Below are positions 26,498 to 36,900 of a stretch of DNA of 37,031 bases, in pieces. Under the pieces are notes generated by a model. The model was not told the origin of the DNA, did not search any database, and saw only the letters and a list, made by a program, of their open reading frames with translations. This DNA is from Pirellulaceae bacterium (lineage in GTDB: Bacteria; Planctomycetota; Planctomycetia; Pirellulales; Pirellulaceae), in NCBI GenBank assembly GCA_022446825.1, contig JAKVBY010000012.1, positions 48,963-85,993 of the forward strand. The letters are read 5' to 3'. A program made the translations under genes and the position numbers. Numbering within the stretch: the first letter of the stretch is position 1; every line of letters starts with the position of its first letter.

Positions 26498-27655
26498 ATG
26501 TACCGTGTCCTGATCCTTTGCGAATACACCGAGTTAAATGGGGCCGAGAATTCGTTGCTCGCCGCAATCGATGCTGGGCTACAGCGATCTTTTAAACTCA
26601 CTGTCATGGCACCTGAACAGGGACCCCTTGTGCACGAGTTGCAGGAACGGCAACTCGCCCATTTGCCCTTTCTAACACACGATCCCACTGGAAAACGTTG
26701 GCCACAAGTTGAATTACGAAACTCACTGCAGCGTGCAATTGCCATACTGAAACCCGATTTAATCCATGCGAACAGTTTGTCAATGGCTCGCTTGGTGGGT
26801 CCTGTGGCACACAAACTGGGTGTACCCAGTATCGCCCATCTGAGAGATATCGTGCGTTGCAGTGCTCAGGCTATCGCAGACCTCAACCATAATTCTCTGA
26901 TTTTGGCAGTTTCACAGGCGACCAAAGACTGGCATCTGGCAGCCGGAATTCACGCTGCAAAAACCAAGGTGCTCCATAACGGCGTCGATCTTGATAGCTT
27001 TACGCCTCGCGAGTCAACGGGAGCCCTCAAAAAATCATTGTCGCTTTCCCGTGAATGTCGCCTGGTCGGCCACATCGGTCAAATTGGGATGCGCAAAGGG
27101 ACCGATATATTCGTCGCTGCCGCCTGTCAGGTCGCATTACAAAACCCAACAGTTCATTTCATCATCGTGGGCAAACGTCATTCCAAAAAACACGAAGCGA
27201 TCGCATTTGAACAGGGACTCCATGAATCCGTACGGGCTGCCGGGGTCGACTCAAATTTTCACTGGCTGGGAGTTCGCTCTGACATACCACACTTATTGAA
27301 CGAGTTTGATTTATTAGTGCACACCGCGCGACAGGAACCGCTGGGACGTGTGCTGCTGGAAGCGGCCGCGTCGGGTACCCCTATCATTGCCACCAATGTT
27401 GGTGGAACGGCTGAAATTTTCACGAAAGCATCACGTGCCGGACTCCTCGTGAGTGACGAATCATCAACTGAAACCACCCTTGCCATCGAAGCGCTGCTGG
27501 CAGACAACACCAGTCGGAAACGCCTTAGCGCGTCTGCACGCAAACGTGCCGTAACCGCCTTCGACATCCACAAATCGGCTTTAAATTTAGCGGAGCAATA
27601 TCGAGCTGTACTCTCACTGCCAAAATTTCCAGCATCATCACACCCATCTGTGTAG
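26498..27655 (+). CDS. Family 4 (GT-B) glycosyltransferase
   Basis: A 385-residue GT-B glycosyltransferase. The N-terminal acceptor domain starts with MYRVLILCEYTELNGAENSL, a form of the GGAE loop, and shows LIHANSL and LGVPSIAHLRD. The C-terminal donor domain shows VGHIGQIGMRKGTD, HWLGVRSD and the GT4 E-x7-E motif EPLGRVLLEAAASGTPII. It transfers a sugar from a nucleotide donor, probably in cell-surface glycan or lipopolysaccharide assembly; donor and acceptor cannot be assigned. It starts 13 bp after dapA and is the last gene of the long plus-strand run from 18.1 kb. No surface-polysaccharide cluster surrounds it. Confidence 0.88.
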   Translation: MYRVLILCEYTELNGAENSLLAAIDAGLQRSFKLTVMAPEQGPLVHELQERQLAHLPFLTHDPTGKRWPQVELRNSLQRAIAILKPDLIHANSLSMARLVGPVAHKLGVPSIAHLRDIVRCSAQAIADLNHNSLILAVSQATKDWHLAAGIHAAKTKVLHNGVDLDSFTPRESTGALKKSLSLSRECRLVGHIGQIGMRKGTDIFVAAACQVALQNPTVHFIIVGKRHSKKHEAIAFEQGLHESVRAAGVDSNFHWLGVRSDIPHLLNEFDLLVHTARQEPLGRVLLEAAASGTPIIATNVGGTAEIFTKASRAGLLVSDESSTETTLAIEALLADNTSRKRLSASARKRAVTAFDIHKSALNLAEQYRAVLSLPKFPASSHPSV

Positions 27656-28330
27656 TTCTTTCTGTAGCACAATCCAACGCAAATCGGTTGAGGACGCGTG
27701 AGAAAACGGCTGACGTTTGTTGCGATCTGATCGAGCATTCCGCGTGCAATCGCAGAATCGTCTTCTCTCATCTGCGCGTCGTAATTTTCTCGGTCTAAAT
27801 TTTGACCTCTATCAAGTCGGGTCAGCATTCAGTCCTGGTCGAACAAGTCCATTCGGCAACGTCAGTCGGTGGTCCAGTTAAACGGCATCACTTGGTGTTT
27901 CCCGGGGCGCTCTAGTTTGCCAGAGGTACGCTGATTTGAACGGGCAGCACTGATCTGCTCCAGTCACGGATTCTTCGAAGGTTGCCCTACCTGAAATGCC
28001 TGCATCGGTTTCATTGCTTACGAACAGGGTGTGGATCATCTTTGGACTCATGTCTAAAAACCAGACTAGTCAGGCCCCTGGAAGCGACAAATATCCAACA
28101 CCTCGCAGGACACGAAGCCCCATTTTTTGAGTCGAATCCAGCTTAAAGTTGAATTTGAGCGATCACCTTAAGCGATAGATTTCAGGATACTACGCAGAAA
28201 GCGAACCTGCGATCACCTCACAATGGCAAAAACTCATCGTCACAACCAGTCGTTACAACCAACCGCGTGGGACCTTCATTGGTCACGAAGACCCTCATCC
28301 GTCACTCCGTTTACAAAGCCAAGCACCTTC
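27656..28330. other. 675-bp region without a supported gene
   Basis: No convincing coding sequence. A minus-strand frame (27259-27828) has protein-like sequence in its first 60 codons but then runs antisense through the end of the glycosyltransferase gene. A plus-strand frame at 28223-28453 overlaps mgtE antisense. In one plus frame, VFP (about 27895) and HCLR (28012) with LAGH further on loosely resemble a tyrosine recombinase, but stops interrupt it and spacing is wrong. The region may hold decayed coding DNA. Confidence 0.4.
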
Positions 28331-29683
28331 TTAGAGCATCCATCGTGCTACTTGCATGAACACAATAATACCCAAAATGTCGATAATCCCTGCCACAAAG
28401 GGATTACTCATCATCGCTGGATCAAGTCGAAGGCGGTGGAAAAGAAGGGGTAGAGTCGAACCCAACAACGTGCCACAAACGACGACCAGCATGAGTGTCA
28501 CCGGAATTATAAGCGATGCTTGAAAATCGGGAGCTAAATGCAATAAGAATGCAGCCAGGAAACCCAATAAGCCTAACAATGCCCCCAAAACAATTCCCTG
28601 AATCAGTTCACGAAGGACGACACGTATCCAATCTCCGAGCTTGATATCACCGGTTGCTAATGCGGTGATAATCAACGTTGCAGACTGACTGCCGGTGTTA
28701 CCGCCACTCGAGATTACTAACGGAATAAAGACAACCAGCCATGTTATTTCATCAAGGTCATTTTCATATTGCTGTAACGCAAACGCTGTCAGCAAAGCCC
28801 CAAAAAACAAGACTCCCAGCCAAATCCCCCGTTTCCAGCTAAGCGTCAGCAACGGTGTCCGCATATAACTTTCTTCTAAGGGGTTCACTGCGGCAATCCG
28901 ATGTGCATCCTCTGTCGCTTCTTCGCGCAGGACGTCCAAGACATCATCATGAGTGATAATGCCGACCAAGACGCGTTCTGCGTCAACAACTGGAACCGCC
29001 AGCAGATCATAATGGGCAACGGTTTTTGCGACATCTTCCTGATCGTCCACCGCGTTCACAGTGACAACGTCCGCTTCCATTAAGTCACCCAATGTTGTGG
29101 TTGACTTCCCCATAGCCGAAACGAGCTGCCGTGTGGAAACCACACCACGCAGGTGATCTGTATCATCAACAATATAAAGATAATAGATAGTCTCTAATTG
29201 ACCGGCTTGCTTACCAAGTTCTTCTAAGGCCTCCCGCGCGGAAAGGGCCTCACTGAGCTTGGCAAACTCAGTGGTCATCACTGCCCCAGCTGTGTCCTCC
29301 GGATAAGCTCGCAGCCGTAAATAATCACGGCGTTCTTCCATTGGCAAAAGAGGTAATAATTCATTAACGACATGGGCTTTCACATCCTGCAAAAGGTCAA
29401 CACGATCATCCGGAGGCAAATCTGCTACCAGTTCAGCCACTCGAAGACGATCGTCACTTTCCACTATCGCGACTTGCTTATCGTGGTCGAAGTAGCTGAA
29501 CAACTCCTCACGAACAAGCGGTTCGGCATGCTGCAAGACGACGAACGCTTCCTCGGCACTTAATCCCTCCATGAATTCAGCGGTTCGGGCCGGATGCAGC
29601 GCTGTACAGAACTCCCGTAATCCGGCTTCGTCGTTTAAAGCCAACATCTCGCGAATTTCGGGCAAATAAAGCGTGTTGATCAT
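28331..29683 (-). CDS. mgtE: MgtE-type magnesium transporter
   Basis: A 450-residue Mg2+ channel/transporter. An N-terminal MgtE_N helical superhelix (about 10-125, with LVADLPPDDRVDLLQD) precedes two CBS domains (about 130-255, SVSTRQLVS-like and GIITHDDVLDVLREEA). A plug helix leads to the membrane domain (about 280-450, five predicted spans). The pore signatures are IPLVISSGGNTGSQSATLI and LDPAMMSNPFVAGIIDILG; the latter carries the conserved Asp of the Mg2+-selective site. Length and order match the family. Mg2+ binding to the N and CBS domains is known to close the pore. No Mg2+ riboswitch is recognisable in the 880 bp upstream. Confidence 0.95.
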   Translation of the reverse strand: MINTLYLPEIREMLALNDEAGLREFCTALHPARTAEFMEGLSAEEAFVVLQHAEPLVREELFSYFDHDKQVAIVESDDRLRVAELVADLPPDDRVDLLQDVKAHVVNELLPLLPMEERRDYLRLRAYPEDTAGAVMTTEFAKLSEALSAREALEELGKQAGQLETIYYLYIVDDTDHLRGVVSTRQLVSAMGKSTTTLGDLMEADVVTVNAVDDQEDVAKTVAHYDLLAVPVVDAERVLVGIITHDDVLDVLREEATEDAHRIAAVNPLEESYMRTPLLTLSWKRGIWLGVLFFGALLTAFALQQYENDLDEITWLVVFIPLVISSGGNTGSQSATLIITALATGDIKLGDWIRVVLRELIQGIVLGALLGLLGFLAAFLLHLAPDFQASLIIPVTLMLVVVCGTLLGSTLPLLFHRLRLDPAMMSNPFVAGIIDILGIIVFMQVARWML

Positions 29684-30562
29684 AGCAAGGCATCTCAGGC
29701 TCTAATCGAGAAACGGAGGCCACTCGTAAAACAAAAGAGAGGGGAAGGACTGTAAGCTCTTAAATCCAGGCGCAATTTCAAATAATCCAGTACGCCAACT
29801 CCATTACCTGTCATGATACGTCTACCAAGACCTGGGCGGATAGGGGCAAACTCGACAGGTGATTAAATTCTGTCGTTTTGCATCCAGGTAGCGCGAATCC
29901 TTGGCAAGTCACATGGTCTGCTCAGACTCAGTCCTCCCAATCCCTTACTCAAAGAAAAGCTCGCTCAAATCATTAGGAATAAGATGCTCGAACGGAATCC
30001 ATCTTCATTCCATCTGTTTTCGGAACACATCCTGCCTTTCCCTGATTATTAAATGCCGCAAAAATCCACCGAATTTCGCCTGCGAAAGAATTGCCAGAGG
30101 GTGTTCTACTTATCGACGGCCCAGCCAAACGACACGGTGCGGACTTATCTGAGTTGGCCTGATCTCAGAACTCCCTTGCTACTGCAACAGGCCACAATGC
30201 GTCGTTTCTTAGCACTATCGTTTCTCCTACGTTGCCTGACGGCAAGGCGGTCGCGGTTGTGACCTTTACTCAGTCAATCCGATGACATATTTCCAAGGTG
30301 GCCTTGAAAATCCTTATGCTAACCTGCTTGTTTGCCAATGAGCGACCAGACACAATCGAAGGGTTGTCCCGCATCACTCAGCAATTCTATAGCAAGTTCC
30401 GTTTGTCATTAGAGCAATCTGTTGAAATGCCCTGACCCTACTTGGCACCTTTTCTGGAAACCTTTTGCCACTCAAACGCTCTTGTTATTTGCCACGACAC
30501 CGAACACCAGCAATACTTTTTAGCAACCACATTTTCAACACCTTTCTGGTAGACAAAGCACC
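29684..30562. other. 879-bp divergent intergenic region, no gene supported
   Basis: This region separates mgtE (minus) from the membrane glycosyltransferase (plus). Open frames at 29901-30152 and 30053-30262 have no recognisable domain, are rich in Cys/Ser/Arg and lack ribosome sites, so I do not call them. A small hairpin TTGCC-TGAC-GGCAA lies at 30232-30245 without a U-tract. Promoters for both flanking genes are expected here but I cannot place them. Confidence 0.5.
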
Positions 30563-32512
30563 ATGGGACAGGTCGTCGCTCTAGGAAACGATCAACGTGA
30601 CGCTGTGGGCGACGCATCCACTTGGCCAACAACAGGAGACCTATCTCGCCCACAAAAGTTTGCTTTGTGTTTCATACTCCTCCTCGCAAGTTGGCTACGA
30701 TGCGAAGGGGTAACTAGTATCTCCATCTGCCATTACGACGAAGGAGTTTATGTTGCTAGTGGAATGTCCATGGCATTCGATGGAATTGAATCGCCTCAAT
30801 TGCCCATTCACGCACCGCCTCTTTTCCCAGCATTAATCGCTAGCGTGATGAAGGTCGCAAATGTTTCTCTACCACTGATCGGGGTACTGGTCTCCATTTT
30901 GATCGGAATATTAACAGTACCCATGTTTTTTTTCTTGGTTCGTCACAAACTTGGAAACAATTTCGCCTTAGTCGCCTCGGTCATATTAGCGACCAGTGAT
31001 TTCCATATTGCTTATTCCAGAATGGCTTTAACGGACGTGCCCATCACATTCTGTTTCATCCTAGCGATGTATTGCGTAATACGACTGCACGAACACTGGA
31101 AATCCCAGACCAGTCTCTGTCGACACTCCTTACTTCTGACAATGGTCTGCGGTGCGGTCATCGCGCTGGGCTGGTACACAAAATACATTGGCTGGATGAC
31201 CTTCGCAATCGCTCTCACAGCTGTCTCTTTATACGCGTTAAGACGGTATCTTCTTCCATTTTATGGCTCACCGAATTCACTTTACACGAAATGGATGCTC
31301 GTCAGTTTAATCATCGCAGGTGGATTGGCCGCGTTGGTTTATAGTTTGTGGTATCAACACGTTGATGCAACGTTCCCTGGCGGATACAAGGCTGTTTCTA
31401 ACCAGCACAAAACTTACTTCGGAGGATTCGCTACCTGGCCTCATCGTGCCATGAGATTAATCACTTCCCTGCCGGCACTGAGACACTACGGATGGGTCGT
31501 GATGTTGTTAGCTGGATTGTCGGTGACAAGTATCTTGGTCCGCCAGCTTTTCGCAAGGATGAAACACCCACTGCAACAAACTCGTTCGCACACTTGGCTT
31601 CTTTTTTTGCTGCTGCCAGCATTAGCTGTAAGCACTGCGAATGGCTGGGACCTGCTCATCTTACTGGCGGGAGGATCCTGTATTTTCGCAGCCTTGATTT
31701 GGGGACGATTTGAAGAGATTCTGGCTGCCGTCTGGCTGGGTGCGTTTCTTGTCCTCGTCCCTTTCTATCATCCTTATCCTCGACTCCTACTGCCTTCAGT
31801 GCCAGCAGCCATTTACTTGGTCGTCTGGAGCGGAGGTTTTCTATTAAAACATCCAATCCTGGAACAAGCGACCATCTGGGACAACACCCACAAGAACGCC
31901 ATGTTCCACGCACTTTCTCAACGTTCTGTCTCAGTCATCTTCTCGCTTTTGATGCTTGGGATTGGTGGTAGCGTTGCCGTTGCTGCGACACATCCATTCG
32001 GATTTTTACCAACAAAAGAACTCTGGAGGCGTTGGTCTTCCCAGGAAAGTTACCTAGCTTTCAACCGGTTGGCAGATACTGTCTTGCCGCCTGATGCGGC
32101 TGTGATTTGTCAGGGACAACCACCATTGGGCATTTATTGTCCCCGCGCGTGGTTTGCAATTGATGATCAAGATTTTCGCACCGCTCTTGGTAAGATTCCT
32201 CCCCAAAGGCCAACCTATTGGGCGATGGACTTTCTCAGCATTTTTCATGAAAACACTGCAAATTCTCGTTTGCTGCTGGAAAATGGTGCGCCGGGTCTGG
32301 AACTCATTGCTACCGTCCCTAACGATCTCAACATCATCAAACTGCTGAATTTAATGAGTCCCGAAGAGGTCGCTCAAAAGGTTGCTGCAGGAACTCATAC
32401 CGATTTCAAGCGACGTCTACCTCCACGTGTCGAATCACCGGAGCCAGACGTCATCCTGATCTATCGCGTCAACCGAAGAATAATGCTCACCCCGGCCCCA
32501 CAAAACCGCTAG
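30563..32512 (+). CDS. GT39/ArnT-like polytopic membrane glycosyltransferase
   Basis: A 649-residue membrane protein of the PMT/ArnT superfamily. After an approximately 30-residue cytoplasmic N-terminus, about ten hydrophobic segments span residues 33 to 480. The first outer loop has HYDEGVYVASGM, containing the acidic pair (D-E) that serves as catalytic base in these GT-C enzymes. It is followed by HAPPLFPALIA, a typical PMT_2 element. A soluble C-terminal domain covers about 495-640. Such enzymes move sugars from polyprenyl-phosphate donors to lipid or protein acceptors outside the inner membrane; donor and acceptor are unknown. The ATG start is preceded by a weak ribosome site. Confidence 0.85.
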   Translation: MGQVVALGNDQRDAVGDASTWPTTGDLSRPQKFALCFILLLASWLRCEGVTSISICHYDEGVYVASGMSMAFDGIESPQLPIHAPPLFPALIASVMKVANVSLPLIGVLVSILIGILTVPMFFFLVRHKLGNNFALVASVILATSDFHIAYSRMALTDVPITFCFILAMYCVIRLHEHWKSQTSLCRHSLLLTMVCGAVIALGWYTKYIGWMTFAIALTAVSLYALRRYLLPFYGSPNSLYTKWMLVSLIIAGGLAALVYSLWYQHVDATFPGGYKAVSNQHKTYFGGFATWPHRAMRLITSLPALRHYGWVVMLLAGLSVTSILVRQLFARMKHPLQQTRSHTWLLFLLLPALAVSTANGWDLLILLAGGSCIFAALIWGRFEEILAAVWLGAFLVLVPFYHPYPRLLLPSVPAAIYLVVWSGGFLLKHPILEQATIWDNTHKNAMFHALSQRSVSVIFSLLMLGIGGSVAVAATHPFGFLPTKELWRRWSSQESYLAFNRLADTVLPPDAAVICQGQPPLGIYCPRAWFAIDDQDFRTALGKIPPQRPTYWAMDFLSIFHENTANSRLLLENGAPGLELIATVPNDLNIIKLLNLMSPEEVAQKVAAGTHTDFKRRLPPRVESPEPDVILIYRVNRRIMLTPAPQNR

Positions 32513-32661
32513 CACTGCATGCTTTTTGTCGCACACGGATATGCCAAATCGCCGTAGGCTCAACCATCTCCCAGCGGTACACTAGCCGCTTCCTTATCGG
32601 GCACCGTGGTGCGCCGATGACATCGCAACTCCAAGCTGGATGTTGGTATCCGGAGGTATTG

Positions 32662-33885
32662 ATGGCTGTTTCTCCATTGCGATTTTTGCACAGCAGCGAC
32701 TTTCGACTAGACACAATACCTGTCGGAATCGGTGAGGTACCAGAAGCGTTAGCCAAAAAATTGATCGACGCCCCGCTGAAAGCCGCCGAGCGTGTTTTCG
32801 AAACCGCAATTCTGGAAGAAGTCGACTTCATCGCGCTTGCCGGCAAGATAATCAACCCAACAAAGGCCAGCGCCCGCGAGATTATGTTCCTGCTCGAACA
32901 ACTGGAAACCGTGCATGAACACGGCATTACCGTTTATTGGAGCGCCCATCCGAGTGATTGCCTCGAAGCATGGCCCACATCCATCAGACTTCCCGATAAT
33001 GTGCATCTTTTCTCCTCTGAAAAATTAGAGCAAGTTGCACATTTTCGCGCGGGAGAAGTGGTGGCAACCATTCTCGGGCAAAGCGCCCACAGCGGCGCCT
33101 CCATCGGTTCTGACTTCTACACAAAGAATACCAACAACATTACGGTTGCCATCACCGCTGGAAAACCCGACGTCTCATCACTCACGGACTCCAAGGTTGC
33201 CTACTGGGCCCTGGGAGGACAAACCAAGCGAGAAACTCTTTCCGACTCGGCAAGTGTCGCTCATTATTCCGGTACGATCCAGGGACGTCATCCTAGTGAA
33301 AATGGGCCATGTGGCTGCACTTTGGTGAGTATCGGGACAACCCAAAAAGTGCAAACAGAGTTCATCTCTACTGACGATGTCCGTTTTCTGAACGAACAAC
33401 TTTTCTTGTCTGAGGAAAACACATTAGCTGACATAGAGCACTCTGCCATTGCCCAATTAGAACAACTCCGTTCAGAAGCCAGCGGTTTACCACTGATCGT
33501 AACCTGGCAATTGACGCAGACCGAAAACAGTGCAACCGCGATGAGGACTGCTCTCCAATCGGACCAATTCCTCGCACGCTTGCAGCAACAGTTCGGCAAA
33601 GGAACATCGCCAGTATGGAGCGATTCGATCACTCCAAATGTGGTCAGTAACGAGACCAAATCTACTTTTGACGAAGATACGATTCTTGGAGATTTCCTAC
33701 GGGAACTAACAGATTTTCAACAGCACAACAAAACATCACTTGATCTGTCCGCCTTAATTCCAGCGGCATACCGATCGGGAGAATTAGCGACGATCGCCAC
33801 GACTACCGACGATCAGCAAATTCACAACATCCTGCGCGATGCCGCAGATCTGGGTGCCAATCTCTTAAGTGGAGATGCAGCGTAA
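32662..33885 (+). CDS. SbcD/Mre11-like (YhaO-type) subunit with degenerate metal site
   Basis: A 407-residue protein with the calcineurin-like phosphoesterase fold of DNA repair nucleases (SbcD/Mre11/YhaO). The backbone motifs are recognisable but their metal ligands are replaced. FLHSSDFRLD keeps D13 but has R15 for His. LAGKIINP has K62 and N65 for the two Asp. VYWSAHPSD stands where GNHD is expected, and YWALGGQTKR replaces ALGHxHK. It is therefore probably not a nuclease and may act as a structural or DNA-binding partner. ATG 32662 has GGAGG 5 nt upstream; an in-frame ATG at 32617 is disfavoured. The ATPase gene starts 21 bp downstream, the usual nuclease-ATPase operon order. Confidence 0.85.
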   Translation: MAVSPLRFLHSSDFRLDTIPVGIGEVPEALAKKLIDAPLKAAERVFETAILEEVDFIALAGKIINPTKASAREIMFLLEQLETVHEHGITVYWSAHPSDCLEAWPTSIRLPDNVHLFSSEKLEQVAHFRAGEVVATILGQSAHSGASIGSDFYTKNTNNITVAITAGKPDVSSLTDSKVAYWALGGQTKRETLSDSASVAHYSGTIQGRHPSENGPCGCTLVSIGTTQKVQTEFISTDDVRFLNEQLFLSEENTLADIEHSAIAQLEQLRSEASGLPLIVTWQLTQTENSATAMRTALQSDQFLARLQQQFGKGTSPVWSDSITPNVVSNETKSTFDEDTILGDFLRELTDFQQHNKTSLDLSALIPAAYRSGELATIATTTDDQQIHNILRDAADLGANLLSGDAA

Positions 33886-33906
33886 TGTCAAGGAAGGAAC
33901 TCTGGC

Positions 33907-36900
33907 GTGAAAATTACTGATATCGAAGTTGACGGGTTTGGCGTCTGGAGTGAATTAACCGTCAACGATTTGCCAGCCGATCTCGCTGTTTTTTTTGGAC
34001 CCAACGAGGCTGGTAAAACAACCTTGATGCAGTTCATAAGAACCATGTTTTACGGTTTCACAGCCGACCGTCGCAGCCGCTATCTGCCTCCACTAAATGG
34101 CACAGGTGTCGGAGGATCTCTTAACATTACGAGCCGTCGCGGCAAGCATACTATTCAACGTCAGCCAAGTACTCCCGATTCCATGGATCGCATTCGCGTT
34201 GAGGGGCCCAATGGATCACGTCGCGGTCCACAACCTCTTGCTGGGCTTCTCGCCGGAATCGACGAATCAATCTTTTCGAATGTTTTTGCATTCGGGCTGC
34301 GCGACTTACAAGAGCTTGGAACTCTGAATGATACGGATGCGGCAGAACATCTGTATGCGTTGGCCAGTGGTATGGATCGCATTTCGTTGGTTCAGGTGAT
34401 GCGTGAACTTACCACAAAACAGCAGCAACTTCTGGATGAGGGTGATGCTTCGTTGATCGCAACTTTACTTTCCCAGCGAGAAGGGCTACAAGAAAAGGTT
34501 GATCAGCAGTCCCAAAACAACCGTCGTTGGACTGATCTACACACACAGCTTTCAGAAATAGAAACGAGTATCATCGCACAACAGGCAACAAATCGTCACC
34601 TCGCAGAAGAGGCGCGCACGCTTGAAGTTGCCGCTCAAGTTTACGATCTATGGTCCGCTCGGTCAGACGTTATTGAGCAAATCAAAGTCCTCGGCCACGT
34701 TCCAGCGCTTGCCGACAACACCATGGCAAGGTTAGAAAGCGTCGCCCAACAGCTTGCGCAACTTCGTGGCGAAGTTCAAACCGTAAAACGTCAGGCGGCC
34801 GAAATCAAACAACAAGCTACCATTCTACCTATCAATCGCGTGCTCTGTTCAAATGCCTGCCGCATCGACGCCTTAGCGGAACATGAGCCATGGATCTCCT
34901 CACTGGAAAAACAAATCGCGCGACTTAAAAGTCATTCTCGCGAATTATCCATGGAAACCACATGTCCATCTCGCGACATAGCTTCCACAATTCAACTTGG
35001 CGGCTTCGTGATTGATAATATTTCCCGTCCAGCCCTAACGGAATTGAAAAAACCCGGTGAACGACTCCAGCAAACCACACACGAATTAGAACAATTACGC
35101 GCCGAAGTAAGCCAAGTCCGCCAAGAATCCGATGAAGCTGCGCAAAAGATTGAAAGTCAACTTGGTCCTGTGACTGGAGCAAAGCTAACAGATTCTGTTC
35201 ACGCACATAGCGACATCGTTGCGCAGATGAAACAACGTATTCACCTTGAGTCGCGCATAGAAAAGCTCACGCGACATCAAACCGAATTGCAGGAGGATCG
35301 TCGAGAAATGATGGACGAGCAATTCCTGCCTTGGTCTCGCGTGCAGTTGCTGGGAATACCCTTTGTGATCGGCTTAACACTCTTATTAGGAGGAGTATTT
35401 TGGAGTTCTGTACTGCCTTTCGCCTGGTTCATTATCGTGTTAGGTGGCGCAGGCCTAGCCATTACGATCTTTGTGAAACTTACTATGGAACGCCGCGCAG
35501 AAGATGAATTGGATGACTGCGAACGGCAGTTGGAACAGCTTGCAAAGCAACTCACAAAAGCCTGCGGAGAACGAGATCAAATCGATCATCAATTGCCTCG
35601 ACGTGCAGGGCAGTTAGATGGTCGACTCAAAGACGCAGAAGCGGAATTAGCTAAATTGGAAGACTTAATGCCCCTGGAAACCGAACGTCAACAAGCAAAC
35701 GATCGGCTTCAAGCTTCCGAATCTCGTCTCACTCAAGCCGAAACCTTTTGTCAAGAAGCTCGCTGCCAATGGGATGCAGCCTTGCAAAGGTACCGTCTAC
35801 CAGCCCAATTAACTCCAGCACAGGTGAGCCAATTTACCTTGGACTTTGACAACATTTCCAACAAAGACTCTGAACGGAAATCAACGCGTGACGAAATGGA
35901 AGAACGTCAGGCCGAACTGCAAAACCTCAAGGACCGCATCACTCGACTCTTTCTTGAAATCGAAATGGAACCCTTTAGCGAGGACGTTCGGACTCAGTTA
36001 AGGCAGTTACAAGATGCCCATACCGAACAACAGAAACTGCTGAAAAGACGTCGTGAGATGAAACTTCAATACCGGAACCTGAGTCGCAAATGTTGTCAGC
36101 TGAATGAGCATGGACGAGAGTTAATTGCACAACGCCAAGCCATTTTCTCTCAGCTCGGTGTTTCCAATACAACGGAACTGCACCAGGTCATCGAAAAAAA
36201 CCAGGAATTAGACCTCCTCCATCAACAACATGGTGACTTGAGTCAACAAATCACAGCGGCCTTGGGGGATTCTGTCGCCGAGGAAACCATCGTTCAAATC
36301 TTCGAGTCGGACTCGGTAACATCCGTGGAGCAGGAGCGAGACGAAGCCTGTGGAAACTTAGAAAAAGCTCACTCGGAATTGAATGCCCTCAACCAACAAT
36401 TCGGTGAACTGAAGCAAGAGATTAAATCTTTAGCCGGTGACGATCGTTTTGCCAGGGCACAATTTGAACTCGGATGTATTGACCAAGAATTGCGGCAGGC
36501 GATTCATCGTTGGCGAGTTACCTCGGTCGTGATCTTGCTACTGGACCGAATTCGTAAAGTCTACGAAACAGAACGCCAACCTGAAACATTGAACGCGGCC
36601 TCACAATTTCTAGCCGAGATGACAAATCGTCGGTATACGCGCATTTGGACACCTTTTGATGAAGATGCTCTACGGGTTGACGATGCGAACGGAGAGTCTT
36701 TGCCTCTCGATGTGCTGAGCTGTGGAACGCGCGAGATTATTTTTATCGCCATTCGCCTCGCATTGGTTGAGATGTATGCTGATCGCGGCGTTGAATTACC
36801 CCTAGTTCTCGACGACGTATTGGTGAACCTTGATACACAGCGTGCCACCGCAACAGCGAGGGTCCTGCACCAATTTGCCGCACGCGGTCACCAGGTACTC

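Noticed and set aside
27259-27828. 189-codon minus-strand frame overlapping the end of the glycosyltransferase gene
   Set aside because: More than two thirds is antisense to a well-supported gene; only the first 60 codons look protein-like, which is not enough to call a gene.
27850-28140. Tyrosine recombinase pseudogene
   Set aside because: Motif-like fragments share one frame, but in-frame stops interrupt them and the HxLR-to-GH distance is too long; chance resemblance cannot be excluded.
28119-28140. tRNA T-arm-like sequence (GAGTCGAATCCAGC)
   Set aside because: No matching acceptor, D or anticodon arms upstream.
28223-28453. 76-codon plus-strand frame
   Set aside because: Over half is antisense to mgtE, and the sequence has no domain features.
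29901-30262. Two overlapping plus-strand frames in the mgtE-GT39 gap
   Set aside because: Biased Cys/Ser/Arg composition, no ribosome sites, no similarity I recognise.
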